In this document: in pieces, positions 8,653 through 17,262 of the stretch
How the letters are laid out: each line of letters begins with the position of its first letter
Numbering within the stretch: the first letter of the stretch is position 1
NCBI GenBank assembly: GCA_038729425.1
Contig: JAVYSB010000002.1
Span: 48,812-112,811, forward strand
From: Thermoplasmataceae archaeon
GTDB taxonomy: Archaea; Thermoplasmatota; Thermoplasmata; Thermoplasmatales; Thermoplasmataceae
Direction of reading: 5' to 3'
DNA: 64,000 bases
Notes under the pieces: model-generated
What the model saw: the letters and a program-made list of their open reading frames with translations, nothing else
Database searches by the model: none
Told to the model about the DNA's origin: nothing
Made by a program: the position numbers and the translations under genes

Positions 8653-9292
8653 ATATCCTGCCGTCGCGGTAAATCAGTGGAAAATCCACCGAATCTGCCT
8701 TGAGTGAATACCCAATATCCTCTTTTGCCCCCAAGAGTCTGAGCCTTCTTGCACCTTTAGAAGCCTTAACTTTTGAAATATAATCTTCAACACTGCTTTC
8801 TTTCCCAAGAAGTCTCTCCCTAAGATGTTCAGCGAAAAAAAGGTCTTCATCAGCTATCCCATCTGGTCTTCCGGAAACCACAATTGATACATATTGTTCA
8901 TTCGAAAGTGCGGAGACGATGGCCGATATATTGATGAATGACCCAACATATATTTCACCTCGACCCTTTATTTTTTCCAGAACTTTCGTGCCGTTTGTGC
9001 TCGTGAAGATTATGATCTTATCTGTGAAGTCCTTGCTCCATACCTCGTACGGAGAATTACCATAATCAAAGCGTGGGACCCTCTTTCCCAAACGCTCCCC
9101 AGCAAGAATATATTCAGGGTGCTCTCTTCTGATAGATCGGGCTTCCTTTACTGTTTTTGTTGGAATAATGTACTTTGCCCCGTTTCTTATCATGATTGGC
9201 ATCGTGGAAGTGGAACGGAAAATATCAACAAGAACCTTGGTTGACTCTGGAAATTTCTCAGTTTTCCTGCCTTCGATGATATCTACTTTCAA
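8639..9292 (-). CDS. comB: ComB family 2-phosphosulfolactate phosphatase
   Basis: The 217-residue protein matches the ComB family: VLVDIFRSTSTMP near the N-terminus, GERLGKRVPRFDYGNSP (about 67-83) and IFTSTNGTKVL (about 94-104), the conserved acid and glycine motifs. In methanogens ComB removes phosphate from 2-phosphosulfolactate in coenzyme M synthesis. No other coenzyme M gene is visible here, so the true substrate in this organism may differ. It converges on mptE (14-bp overlap) and diverges from the uL11 operon. Confidence 0.8.
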   Translation of the reverse strand: MKVDIIEGRKTEKFPESTKVLVDIFRSTSTMPIMIRNGAKYIIPTKTVKEARSIRREHPEYILAGERLGKRVPRFDYGNSPYEVWSKDFTDKIIIFTSTNGTKVLEKIKGRGEIYVGSFINISAIVSALSNEQYVSIVVSGRPDGIADEDLFFAEHLRERLLGKESSVEDYISKVKASKGARRLRLLGAKEDIGYSLKADSVDFPLIYRDGRIFRPE

Positions 9293-9500
9293 TTAATCTT
9301 CACAGTAGTTATGGCATTCAGATAAAATAAACCTTGCAGGTCATGCATGACTGAATGCTTGGGTTTCAAATTCTCGATTCATTACAAATGGGATAGATTT
9401 TCTGCTTCAGACGCTACATGTCCAAAAATGGAATGGTTGTCTGCAATCACAAAGTTAAAAAACAGTCTGGCTATAAGGCGTGGCAAACAGAGGATAAATT

Positions 9501-9977
9501 ATGGCTCAGTCAGTAAGCACAATGGTGGAGGGCGGAAAGGCAACAACAGGTCCACCTCTTGGACCGGCTCTTGGACCACTCGGATTAAATCTCGGTCAGA
9601 TAATAAAGGAAATCAATGACAGAACGAAGGCATTCGCAGGAATGCAAGTTCCTATAAAGATAACAGTAATTGATCCAGCAACCAAGAAATATGAAATAAC
9701 TGTTGGAATCCCACCGACTTCAGCACTCATCAAGAAGGAGATGGGCATTGAGAAAGGTGCATCTAAGAGGAAAGAGGCAGTTGCAGGAAATGCCACCCTA
9801 CAGCAGATAACAAATGTTGCGAAAGCTAAGATGGAGGGCATGCTCGCAAATGACTTGAAGGCAGCGGTTATGGAAGTTCTTGGCACATGCGTTTCCCTCG
9901 GTGTTAATGTAGATGGTAAGGATCCAATGGAAATCCAAAAACTTATTAGCAAAGGAGAAATCGCGATAAACCCGTAG
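9501..9977 (+). CDS. rpl11: Large-subunit ribosomal protein uL11
   Basis: The 158-residue protein has the uL11 N-terminal signature GPPLGPALGPLGLNLGQII (residues about 18-36), which forms the factor-binding stalk base, and a C-terminal rRNA-binding domain with TCVSLGVNVDGKDP. It is the first gene of uL11-uL1-uL10-P1, the standard archaeal order. The 208-bp upstream gap (9293-9500) holds the divergent promoters for this operon and comB; I see no other gene in it. Confidence 0.96.
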   Translation: MAQSVSTMVEGGKATTGPPLGPALGPLGLNLGQIIKEINDRTKAFAGMQVPIKITVIDPATKKYEITVGIPPTSALIKKEMGIEKGASKRKEAVAGNATLQQITNVAKAKMEGMLANDLKAAVMEVLGTCVSLGVNVDGKDPMEIQKLISKGEIAINP

Positions 9978-10014
9978 AAGAGTTAATCTCGTATTACTAC
10001 GGTTGGTGATTTTA

Positions 10015-10668
10015 TTGGCAACTGACGGATTGTCTAAAATAGTCGAGGAAGCCGTTAAATCGGCAAAAGAGCGCAAGTTTAAGGAAAGCATAGAGCTTGC
10101 CATTAATATGCGCGAAGTGGATCTTTCAGATCCAAAGAACAGGGTTAATGAGGAAATCCCATTACCCAAGGGAAGGGGAAAAGATATCAAGGTCGCCATC
10201 TTCGGATCAGAAGAGATGAAGTCCAAAGCAAAGGGTTCAGCAGATTACTTTTTTGGAGCTGAGGATATTTCGAAATTTCAGGAAAATAAAAAAGATTTTA
10301 AGAAGATCGTCAACAGTGTTGATTATTTTATTGCAGAATCAAACCTGATGGCTGGTATAGGTAAGTCACTTGGTCAGGTTCTGGGCCCAAGGGGGAAAAT
10401 ACCTAGACCTTTGCCTCCTGGGCAGGACCCGAACGCACTCATTACATCGTTGAAAAGAACAGTAAGGGCCAGAAGCAAGGATAAGAGAACATTTCATGTT
10501 CCTGTAGGCACCCGTGACATGTCTCCAGCTGACGTGGCTGAAAACATCAGCGCTGTGATAAAACGAATTACCGGTAAACTTGAAAAGGGAATGAACAACA
10601 TCGATTCGCTATACGTCAAGACAACCATGGGCAAAGCAGTGAAAATAGAGGCAGGTGATATTAAGTGA
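10015..10668 (+). CDS. rpl1: Large-subunit ribosomal protein uL1
   Basis: The uL1 block VLGPRGKIPRPLPP and the late KTTMGKAVKIE identify the L1 stalk protein. Three start codons are possible: TTG 10003, GTG 10006 and TTG 10015. I choose TTG 10015 (MATDGLSKIVEEAV) because GGTGAT at 10005-10010 is an exact Shine-Dalgarno match four bases upstream. The stop overlaps the next start as GTGA. Archaeal L1 often represses its own operon by binding mRNA; I did not identify such a site. Confidence 0.93.
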   Translation: MATDGLSKIVEEAVKSAKERKFKESIELAINMREVDLSDPKNRVNEEIPLPKGRGKDIKVAIFGSEEMKSKAKGSADYFFGAEDISKFQENKKDFKKIVNSVDYFIAESNLMAGIGKSLGQVLGPRGKIPRPLPPGQDPNALITSLKRTVRARSKDKRTFHVPVGTRDMSPADVAENISAVIKRITGKLEKGMNNIDSLYVKTTMGKAVKIEAGDIK

Positions 10669-11615
10669 GTACAGCGAGACACCCAGCGTCGTGGAAGGTA
10701 GACCTTGTTAATTCTCTAGCTCGCGATATGGAAGGTAATGAGATTAGTGCCATCGCAAGCATAAAGGGGATAAGAAATGCCCAGCTTCAGAAAATCCGGC
10801 GCGATCTATCAGAACATCTTAAAATGAAGGTTGTTAGAAAGAGACTTCTCATAAAGGCAATTGACCAGTCCAAGGACGAGAATCTTCAGGATTTCAAAAA
10901 ATATGCGCAGGGTCAAATAGCAATCATTACGACGGACCTCCAGCCGTCCAAACTCTACCAGGTTCTGGAAAGGACCAAGCAAAAAGCTGCCGCCAGAGGC
11001 GGTGAGGTTGCTCCGGATGACATTGTCATCGAAGCGAAGGAAACCCAGTTTCCACCAGGACCCATGATAAGCGAATTCCAGAAAGCCGGTCTTACCACTG
11101 CCATAGAAAAAGGCAAGATCGTAATTAAAAAGGAGACCCTTTTTGTAAAGAAGGGCGAAGTTATATCAAAAGAGAAGGCAAAACTACTGGCGCTGCTGGA
11201 TATAAAACCAATCACTGTCGGACTCGAGATACAGAGCGCATACAGTCATGGCCTGGTATACAGCAAGGATGTCCTATCCATCTCCGAAGAGGCCATAATT
11301 GCAGACATAATTAGAGGATTCAGTGCTGCAAAGACAATAGCCATTGATGCGGGGTATCTAATTCCGGAGATCATTCCAGATCTCATAGTGAAAGCTACCA
11401 TAAATGCAGAGCAACTTGCTCTGGACGCAGGATATGTTTCTGAAGGCAACGTAGAGTTATTTATACTGAAAGCCATTAAGGAAGCCAAAGCGATCAGCCA
11501 GTCTCTGGAAGGAGACAAGAAGCAAGAGGAAGCTAAAAAGGAAGAGAAAAAGGAAGAAACCCAGGAAGATACAAGTGAAAATGTGTCTGCAGGGCTAGAA
11601 TCCTTATTCGGATGA
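10665..11615 (+). CDS. rplP0: Large-subunit ribosomal protein uL10 (P0)
   Basis: This 316-residue stalk-base protein starts at GTG 10665, overlapping the uL1 stop by 4 bp. An N-terminal rRNA-binding domain (KMKVVRKRLLIKA) and the archaeal insertion domain (about 105-185, with PPGPMISEFQKAG) are followed by P1-binding helices, a charged Lys/Glu linker and the C-terminal SAGLESLFG, the elongation-factor-binding tail shared with P1. Confidence 0.95.
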   Translation: MSTARHPASWKVDLVNSLARDMEGNEISAIASIKGIRNAQLQKIRRDLSEHLKMKVVRKRLLIKAIDQSKDENLQDFKKYAQGQIAIITTDLQPSKLYQVLERTKQKAAARGGEVAPDDIVIEAKETQFPPGPMISEFQKAGLTTAIEKGKIVIKKETLFVKKGEVISKEKAKLLALLDIKPITVGLEIQSAYSHGLVYSKDVLSISEEAIIADIIRGFSAAKTIAIDAGYLIPEIIPDLIVKATINAEQLALDAGYVSEGNVELFILKAIKEAKAISQSLEGDKKQEEAKKEEKKEETQEDTSENVSAGLESLFG

Positions 11616-11627
11616 GGTGAAGAAAAT

Positions 11628-11945
11628 ATGGAATATATATATGGTGCGCTTCTGCTGCACTCAGCAGGGCAGGAAATAGACGAAGAGAAATTGAAAAAGG
11701 TACTCAGTGGGGCGGGGGTAAAAGCTGACGAGACAAGGCTCAAGTCACTCGTATCGAGCCTAAAGGAAATCAAGATAGAAGATGTGCTTAAGACAGCAGC
11801 CAGCGCGACGGTAGCTGCTCCGGCTCCAGCTGCTGAGAAACACGCTGAAAAGAAAGAGGAGAAGAAGAAAGAGGAGAAGAAGGAAGAGAAAAGCGAAGCT
11901 TCCGAAGAAGATGCAATGGCTGGACTCAGCTCACTGTTTGGATGA
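11628..11945 (+). CDS. rpl12: Acidic ribosomal stalk protein P1 (L12)
   Basis: The 105-residue protein starts [17 protein letters not shown], the archaeal P1 dimerisation domain. An Ala/Pro hinge (TVAAPAPAA), a Lys/Glu-rich charged stretch and the tail MAGLSSLFG follow, nearly the same as the tail of uL10. It recruits elongation factors to the ribosome. A Shine-Dalgarno, GAGGTGA, lies 7 bp before the ATG. Confidence 0.95.
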   Translation: MEYIYGALLLHSAGQEIDEEKLKKVLSGAGVKADETRLKSLVSSLKEIKIEDVLKTAASATVAAPAPAAEKHAEKKEEKKKEEKKEEKSEASEEDAMAGLSSLFG

Positions 11946-11954
11946 GTTTCTGAT

Positions 11955-12134
11955 ATGGAATTCTCCGACTATTTCTGGGGAGTAATTAAATACATTTTCC
12001 CCGCAATTTTATTTATTCTTTCGGTTACCATTACTCCGAGCTTTATTTTGACTCTTATATCTCTGATATGGATATTCTCATCCCTGCTCATCTACGCTCT
12101 TTCCATGGAGCCTGAGAAAAGACAGGGATACTAG
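11955..12134 (+). CDS. Small two-helix membrane protein at the end of the uL11 operon
   Basis: An ATG at 11955, nine bases after the P1 stop codon, opens a 59-codon frame ending at TAG 12132-12134. The product begins MEFSDYFWGVIKYIFPAIL. It has two hydrophobic segments (about residues 10-26 and 29-49) with a Pro between them and the charged end MEPEKRQGY. The short gap suggests co-transcription with the stalk genes, and a T-run follows immediately. I do not recognise a family. Composition and position favour a real gene. Confidence 0.6.
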   Translation: MEFSDYFWGVIKYIFPAILFILSVTITPSFILTLISLIWIFSSLLIYALSMEPEKRQGY

Positions 12135-12142
12135 GTCACAAA

Positions 12143-12149
12143 TTTTTTT
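12143..12149 (+). terminator. T-run terminator of the uL11 operon
   Basis: A run of seven T (12143-12149) lies nine bases after the small membrane gene; archaeal termination typically uses such U-tracts. A short inverted repeat, ACCTTG/CAAGGT, follows it. Confidence 0.5.
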
Positions 12150-12279
12150 CAATGCGTAAACCTTGCAGTTTCTCCAAGGTGGACGAGTTGCATATAACCT
12201 AAATTAATTCGTAGCAATCAGTTCTTCCCAGATTTATGTAACTTCTAAATAGGGATTCTGTCTTATTACCAGGAGAAAG

Positions 12280-13209
12280 ATGAAAGCACTGGTTTTTGGG
12301 GGAACGGGTTTTATAGGTAGACGACTCGTGGAAAATCTTCTTAGGGAAAACTGGGACGTAACGATTGCCACTTCTGGGAAGTCGCAGAATCCATTTGGAG
12401 ATACTGTATCTACTGTGGTTGTTAACAGGTACGAAGAAACAAGCATCGAGGAGAAATTATCGTCACCTCCTTATTTCGACATTGTATTTGACCAGATAGG
12501 TTTCTGCCCGAACGATATGAAGTTGATGGTTGACTTTTTTCACAAACGTATCGGCAGTTACGTTTTTGTTTCCAGCGCTGCCGTGTATGCTGATAAGCGT
12601 GGAACCGTGCGGGAATCAGATTTCGATCCCATGGCACTTCACATAAGAAATGAGCCGGCTTCGGCGCTGGGTTATAATGAAGGCAAGAGGAATGCTGAGG
12701 CATACCTTTTCCAGAATGCCACATTTCCCGTCTCTGCAGCAAGGTTTCCAAACGTTATAGGATATGATGACAGCACAACCAGGTTCCAGAAGGAGGTTTT
12801 TCGAATTAGGGACAGAAAACGTTTCAATATCAGAAAGAGAGGAGTTCTCCGAAACTACGTATGGGTGGAAGACGCAGGCAGGTTTTTGTTCTGGCTTGGA
12901 ACGAACAGGAAAAGCGGATCATACAATGCAGCATCTCCAGACTCGATAAGCGCAGAATCTCTCCTGTCGGAAATAGGAAAGTCACTGGGAATAGAACCAC
13001 AAATTTCCATAGATCCTGGCATGGATAGCAGCACTCCATATTACAGGGATGAGGAACTGGTATTGTCGACAAAAAAAGCGGAATCCGAGGGCTTCAATTT
13101 CACTCCAACAAATGAGTGGTTGGATTCGGAGGTGAAGAAGGTCATTGAAAACAATGGACAGACTGGAAATTCAACAGAACATATGAAATGGATATTTGGG
13201 AAAAGATGA
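12280..13209 (+). CDS. NAD-dependent epimerase/dehydratase (extended SDR)
   Basis: The Rossmann motif GGTGFIGRRL is at residues 7-16; VFVSSAAVYADKR supplies the SDR Ser/Tyr region and GYNEGKRNAE the YxxxK-like catalytic Lys (Y and K spaced as YNEGK). At 309 residues it fits sugar-nucleotide or RNA-binding-type atypical SDRs. GGAG six to nine bases before the ATG is a strong Shine-Dalgarno and TCTAAATAG (12245-12253) a likely TATA box. The substrate is unknown. Confidence 0.75.
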   Translation: MKALVFGGTGFIGRRLVENLLRENWDVTIATSGKSQNPFGDTVSTVVVNRYEETSIEEKLSSPPYFDIVFDQIGFCPNDMKLMVDFFHKRIGSYVFVSSAAVYADKRGTVRESDFDPMALHIRNEPASALGYNEGKRNAEAYLFQNATFPVSAARFPNVIGYDDSTTRFQKEVFRIRDRKRFNIRKRGVLRNYVWVEDAGRFLFWLGTNRKSGSYNAASPDSISAESLLSEIGKSLGIEPQISIDPGMDSSTPYYRDEELVLSTKKAESEGFNFTPTNEWLDSEVKKVIENNGQTGNSTEHMKWIFGKR

Positions 13210-13273
13210 GGCGGCGAATACACCAAGTATCTTTCTGCGGTACACTAATCAAAACTGTTAGGCTGATCTCCGC

Positions 13274-15091
13274 TCATTTTATGTTTCCGCCGAATAGCCC
13301 TGGGGATAATTCTGCTGGAGTCTCAGACTGGATTTTATTTGTTTTTTCCTCGGTCTTCATCTCGGGTGAATGTTCGTTGAGTTCATAGATGAATGTCTTT
13401 CCCCTGAATGCAGAAAACAGAGCAGCCAATCCTGCCATTATCGCTCCGAAATAAAATGCTTCACGAAGGGCATTCATCACAGATGGCGCAATTGCAGTTG
13501 GGAACCAGGTTGGACCGTCGATGGCCAGCCATGCCTGGTAAAATGATCCAGAATGCGTGCCTATGCTAAGATAGATAGAATTAGCAACTGGCAGATACGG
13601 GGCGAGCTGCATTATTAGTGTCCTGACAGGATCATAGCCCAGAAATGCTGAAAACAGGGCTGATGTTGGAGGCGTTAGGGCGAAACCTTGGGCAAGAGAA
13701 GCAGCCTGTTGGGATGTAAGGCCGGTAATCCCTGACATTGCATTTGAAAAAGCGCTTCCAAATCCGGAAGCCATTGAAACTATGATTATTGTAAAGAATA
13801 TTCCCATGCTCGCTGTCTGACCAGTGTTTTGCATGGTAGCTCTCATACCAGACCCAGCGCCTCTCTGCTGGGCAGGAAGTGAATTCATAACAGCAGTTGA
13901 GTTCGGAGCCGCAAATAGGCCATTTCCCATTCCAAGGAAGAATATTGTAATTGCAAAGGGGACATAATTGAAGTTATACGCGAATGTTGATAAAACGAGG
14001 AAAGAGAATGCAACCAAGATCATGCCAAGTGTTGCCAACACCCTTGCACCAAATCTATCAGTAAGGGCCCCACCTATTGGTCCCATAACCAGGAACCCAA
14101 CCATCATTGGTATCATGTAGACACCGGCCCAGAAAGGTACGGACGAATATGAATAGCCATGCAACGGAAGCCAGATCCCCTGAAGCAGGATAATCAACAT
14201 GAACATTGCACCGCCGTAGCCAATCATCCCGAGTAGTGCGGAATAGTTCCCAAAAGCAAATGCTCTATTTTTGAAAAGACTCACGTCAAACATTGGTTGC
14301 TCTATGTGACTTTCTGCAAATGGGAAAGCTACGATCAACGCTGCGCCTATGACAAGCGTGACGATAACAAACGGGCTCATCCATCCCATATTGCTGCTTC
14401 CATAGGGTATCAGGCCATAGGTGATCCCTACTAGGAATATGGTCAGGCCACCACCAAGCAGAAAGGTTCCTATATAATCCAGTTTCTGGTCCTTATGACG
14501 AACAGAATTATCTCTGAGTTTCAGAACAGACCAGATGCTGCCAAAAATTCCAACAGGCACGCTAACCAGGAAGACGTATCTCCAGTTGAGCACAGAAAGT
14601 ATTCCTCCAAGGATAAGACCTATGAGAGATCCGGCCATTCCAGCAATCATGTTAATTCCAATAGCTTTCCCCCTTTCGCTATATGAGAAAGCGTCGGTTA
14701 ATATTGCTGTGCTGTTTGAGAACAGGAAAGCTGCCCCCGCACCCTGGATAAGCCTGAATGCAATCAGCTCCATTGCGCCAAGATTACCTTTGTTCGGGGT
14801 TATAGACAGCAAAATAGATCCTATGGTGAATATTATGAAACCCATGGTGTAGAGCTTCGTCCTCCCAAAGATATCCGAAAGTCGTCCGAATGTCACAAGA
14901 AGGACGGCAGTGATAATCATGTAACCCATTAGAATCCAGAGGAGATAGGCAAATGACCCCGGAGCCAGCGGGTTGATATCTATCCCATTGAATATGGCGG
15001 GCAGGGAGATCATAACTATTGTAGCATTGATAGTAGCCATCAAGACACCAAGGGTGGTGTTAGATAGTGCTATCCACTTGTATTGTACCAT
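13274..15091 (-). CDS. MFS multidrug exporter, DHA2 (14-helix, EmrB/QacA-like) family
   Basis: The 605-residue protein has about fourteen hydrophobic helices, an N-terminal segment typical of DHA2 exporters ([17 protein letters not shown], with the family Asp replaced by Asn) and motif [14 protein letters not shown]. The late helix region [16 protein letters not shown] matches the family. It is a likely proton antiporter for drugs or organic solutes. The start is leaderless: minus-strand TATA box at 15110-15118, ATG at 15091. A 10-bp inverted repeat lies further upstream (15154-15208). Confidence 0.85.
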   Translation of the reverse strand: MVQYKWIALSNTTLGVLMATINATIVMISLPAIFNGIDINPLAPGSFAYLLWILMGYMIITAVLLVTFGRLSDIFGRTKLYTMGFIIFTIGSILLSITPNKGNLGAMELIAFRLIQGAGAAFLFSNSTAILTDAFSYSERGKAIGINMIAGMAGSLIGLILGGILSVLNWRYVFLVSVPVGIFGSIWSVLKLRDNSVRHKDQKLDYIGTFLLGGGLTIFLVGITYGLIPYGSSNMGWMSPFVIVTLVIGAALIVAFPFAESHIEQPMFDVSLFKNRAFAFGNYSALLGMIGYGGAMFMLIILLQGIWLPLHGYSYSSVPFWAGVYMIPMMVGFLVMGPIGGALTDRFGARVLATLGMILVAFSFLVLSTFAYNFNYVPFAITIFFLGMGNGLFAAPNSTAVMNSLPAQQRGAGSGMRATMQNTGQTASMGIFFTIIIVSMASGFGSAFSNAMSGITGLTSQQAASLAQGFALTPPTSALFSAFLGYDPVRTLIMQLAPYLPVANSIYLSIGTHSGSFYQAWLAIDGPTWFPTAIAPSVMNALREAFYFGAIMAGLAALFSAFRGKTFIYELNEHSPEMKTEEKTNKIQSETPAELSPGLFGGNIK

Positions 15092-15109
15092 TTTTAGACT
15101 TTTCCGTCA

Positions 15110-15118
15110 TTAAATATT
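15110..15118 (-). promoter_or_regulatory. TATA box of the MFS exporter gene
   Basis: On the minus strand AATATTTAA is centred about 23 bp before the ATG at 15091, giving a leaderless message. Confidence 0.55.
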
Positions 15119-15153
15119 GGGATAAATAGTTTAGGAGTAAATTTTTGAAGGTC

Positions 15154-15208
15154 TCAGGTAATTGGGCATTTTTGAGAGGCTTCACCAGGAATTGAACGAA
15201 TTACCTGA
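15154..15208. repeat. Perfect 10-bp inverted repeat upstream of the MFS exporter
   Basis: TCAGGTAATT (15154-15163) and AATTACCTGA (15199-15208) are exact reverse complements separated by 35 bp. They lie between the Nudix stop and the exporter TATA box, a natural position for an operator of a drug-responsive repressor or a structured 3' end of the Nudix message. Confidence 0.6.
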
Positions 15209-15224
15209 AACTAGGTATCCGGTG

Positions 15225-15653
15225 TTAGACAGGGTCTTTTAACCCGCTGAGTTTCTCAAGGACCGCATTGAGTAATATTTTCTGATTATCATAGGAGAGC
15301 TGCTTTTTGCATTCTTCTGCAGTAAGCCACCTGTAACCAGTGTGCTCATGTGATATGATGACAGCAGCATCGGGCGGCGCTATTGCGAGGAACATTATAA
15401 CAGTCTTGTGTATCCTATTTCTATTTCTCGTATACCAGTAGTCCTGAACGTAACGAAAGCCGTCCACGGGCTGAAGATCGAGGCCAGTCTCCTCTCGGAC
15501 TTCTCTTTCGGCCGCTTGTTTATCGCTTTCCCCAGCCTCGATGTGCCCTTTGGGAAAGTCCAGGAAACCCTCTCTCCTATCTAGAAGAAGAAATTTCATA
15601 ATATTTCCGGTTTTTCGGCAAACTACCATACCGCTGCTTGTTTCCTGGTCCAT
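15225..15653 (-). CDS. Nudix hydrolase (Ap4A hydrolase-like)
   Basis: The 142-residue protein contains a full Nudix box, GHIEAGESDKQAAEREVREE followed by TGL, matching GX5EX7REUXEEXGU, at about residues 36-58. FLDFPKGHIE and a late aromatic GYRW resemble diadenosine tetraphosphate pyrophosphohydrolases. It probably cleans up dinucleoside polyphosphates or oxidised nucleotides. It has its own gap on both sides. Confidence 0.85.
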   Translation of the reverse strand: MDQETSSGMVVCRKTGNIMKFLLLDRREGFLDFPKGHIEAGESDKQAAEREVREETGLDLQPVDGFRYVQDYWYTRNRNRIHKTVIMFLAIAPPDAAVIISHEHTGYRWLTAEECKKQLSYDNQKILLNAVLEKLSGLKDPV

Positions 15654-15740
15654 GTGTCCTTAACATTTACTCGGGCTTCAATTTACCGAATCCTGTAGAA
15701 GAAAGCTAAGCATTTCACAAGGCCCGTGAAACCCCTTAGA

Positions 15741-15751
15741 TATTTTATATA
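15741..15751 (+). promoter_or_regulatory. TATA box of the GalE-like gene
   Basis: TATTTTATATA is centred 27 bp before the ATG at 15773, so the transcript is probably leaderless. Confidence 0.6.
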
Positions 15752-15772
15752 GAGCGACAAACTTTCCAGTTT

Positions 15773-16723
15773 ATGTTTGACGGCAAAGACATAATCGTGA
15801 CGGGCGGCGCAGGCTTCATCGGTTCAAACATGGTTGAACTTCTTCTAGAGAAGAACCGCGTTACCGTTGTCGACAACATGTCCAACGTGGACGATCGTTA
15901 TATCTTAAGGTTCATGGGGCACAGGAATTTCAAGTTCGTAAGAGGGGACCTTGCCTTCACAGAATCAATGGACTCTATCAAACATGCCGACATGGTCATT
16001 CACCTGGCAGCGAACTCGGACGTTAGGGGAGGTTCAATCTCACCACTTCCAGATTACACGAACAACGTCCTTGCCACGTTTAATCTGCTTGAATGGATGA
16101 GGAAAACTGATATCCCGGAGATACTTTTCTCTTCAAGTTCCGCGGTATATGGTGAGGCTACCATTATGCCCACACCAGAGGATTATGGTCCATACATGCC
16201 TATTTCCACATACGGGGCGTCCAAGGTTTCGGGTGAAGGTTTTATTACAGCCTATTCCCACTATTATGGGATAAGGGGAACAATATTCCGCTTCGCGAAT
16301 ATTGTTGGGCGTAACTCTACACACGGTGTAATATTCGATTTTATCAGGAAACTTAGGAAAGATCCTGTCAACCTTGAAATACTCGGCGACGGCACGCAAA
16401 GAAAATCTTATCTCCATGTGAGCGACTGTGTATCTTCAATGGTTTATGTGCACGAAAGAAGCAGGAAGACGGACATCTATAACCTTGGAAACCCGGGGAC
16501 TACATCTGTCAGGAAGATAGCGGACACTGTAGTGGAGAAAATGCGCCTTCACAATGTTAAATACAACTTCACAGGCGGAATAGACGGTCGCGGGTGGAAG
16601 GGAGACGTTAAGGTTGCGCAGTTAGGGGTCGAAAAACTGATGTCTACAGGATGGAAAAATAAATTTGACAGCGATGGGTCAGTCGCCCAGGCCATACAGG
16701 AGACCCTGGATCAGAACCCATAA
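15773..16723 (+). CDS. UDP-glucose 4-epimerase-like NAD-dependent sugar epimerase
   Basis: The 316-residue extended SDR has GGAGFIGSNMVELLL (residues 10-24) for NAD binding, SSSSAVYGEA for the catalytic Ser and YGASKVSGE for the YxxxK pair; FRFANIVG and a C-terminal sugar-nucleotide domain follow. It probably interconverts UDP-hexoses for glycolipid or glycoprotein synthesis. The start fits the TATA box at 15741. Confidence 0.85.
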   Translation: MFDGKDIIVTGGAGFIGSNMVELLLEKNRVTVVDNMSNVDDRYILRFMGHRNFKFVRGDLAFTESMDSIKHADMVIHLAANSDVRGGSISPLPDYTNNVLATFNLLEWMRKTDIPEILFSSSSAVYGEATIMPTPEDYGPYMPISTYGASKVSGEGFITAYSHYYGIRGTIFRFANIVGRNSTHGVIFDFIRKLRKDPVNLEILGDGTQRKSYLHVSDCVSSMVYVHERSRKTDIYNLGNPGTTSVRKIADTVVEKMRLHNVKYNFTGGIDGRGWKGDVKVAQLGVEKLMSTGWKNKFDSDGSVAQAIQETLDQNP

Positions 16724-16760
16724 ATAAGTGAAGGGTTTGTTGTACGGGTCCGGTAATGGC

Positions 16761-17153
16761 TCAGAGCGCGATAAAAGCGCTGAAGGTGAGAAATGCAGCG
16801 ATTCCAAATATTGTTGATATTATAAATGTGAGAATCACGAAGATGATAAATGCAATGACCGCTATTACGAAGGCTTTGAACCATCCTATATGAAGGTCAT
16901 TCTTTATAATGTACAGGACTCCAAGGAAACCTATGACAAGACCAAGCAGGGGGCTGATAAAGCTGAAAACGAAGAGCAGGATGACAAACACGATAACTGC
17001 AACAAATGAGATGTATGAAGCCCTCTTAAAGGAGATTTTCCTAGATATGGCATCCGTAGCTATCCATATCGCTGCTGAAGCAATAATCCATGAAAAGATA
17101 ACGGTAAGGATTGCACTAGCTATGCCAGCTAAGGTCAAGAATGGGTCGGTCAC
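16761..17153 (-). CDS. Four-helix membrane protein, unknown
   Basis: The 130-residue product is almost wholly hydrophobic, with segments about 5-33, 46-62, 64-85 and 94-128 and a short basic loop SRKISFKR. It converges with the GalE-like gene. I see no recognisable motif; it loosely recalls Yip1/DUF-type archaeal membrane proteins. Confidence 0.65.
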   Translation of the reverse strand: MTDPFLTLAGIASAILTVIFSWIIASAAIWIATDAISRKISFKRASYISFVAVIVFVILLFVFSFISPLLGLVIGFLGVLYIIKNDLHIGWFKAFVIAVIAFIIFVILTFIISTIFGIAAFLTFSAFIAL

Positions 17154-17262
17154 TTATCCTTATCTCTGTGCTAGAATAAAATTCTTTCGCTCTGGAATTT
17201 TGCAGGCCATGGTCACAAATCCATTCGGCAAAAATCAATAATTCCAAACCGATACCTGGGCA

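Noticed and set aside
9355..9380. tRNA-like TTTCAAATTC loop
   Set aside because: No flanking T-stem, acceptor stem or anticodon arm can be formed.
9347..9619. 90-aa frame ahead of and overlapping rpl11
   Set aside because: It runs through the rpl11 start in another frame, is low in hydrophobic periodicity and has no promoter spacing; the uL11 frame explains the DNA.
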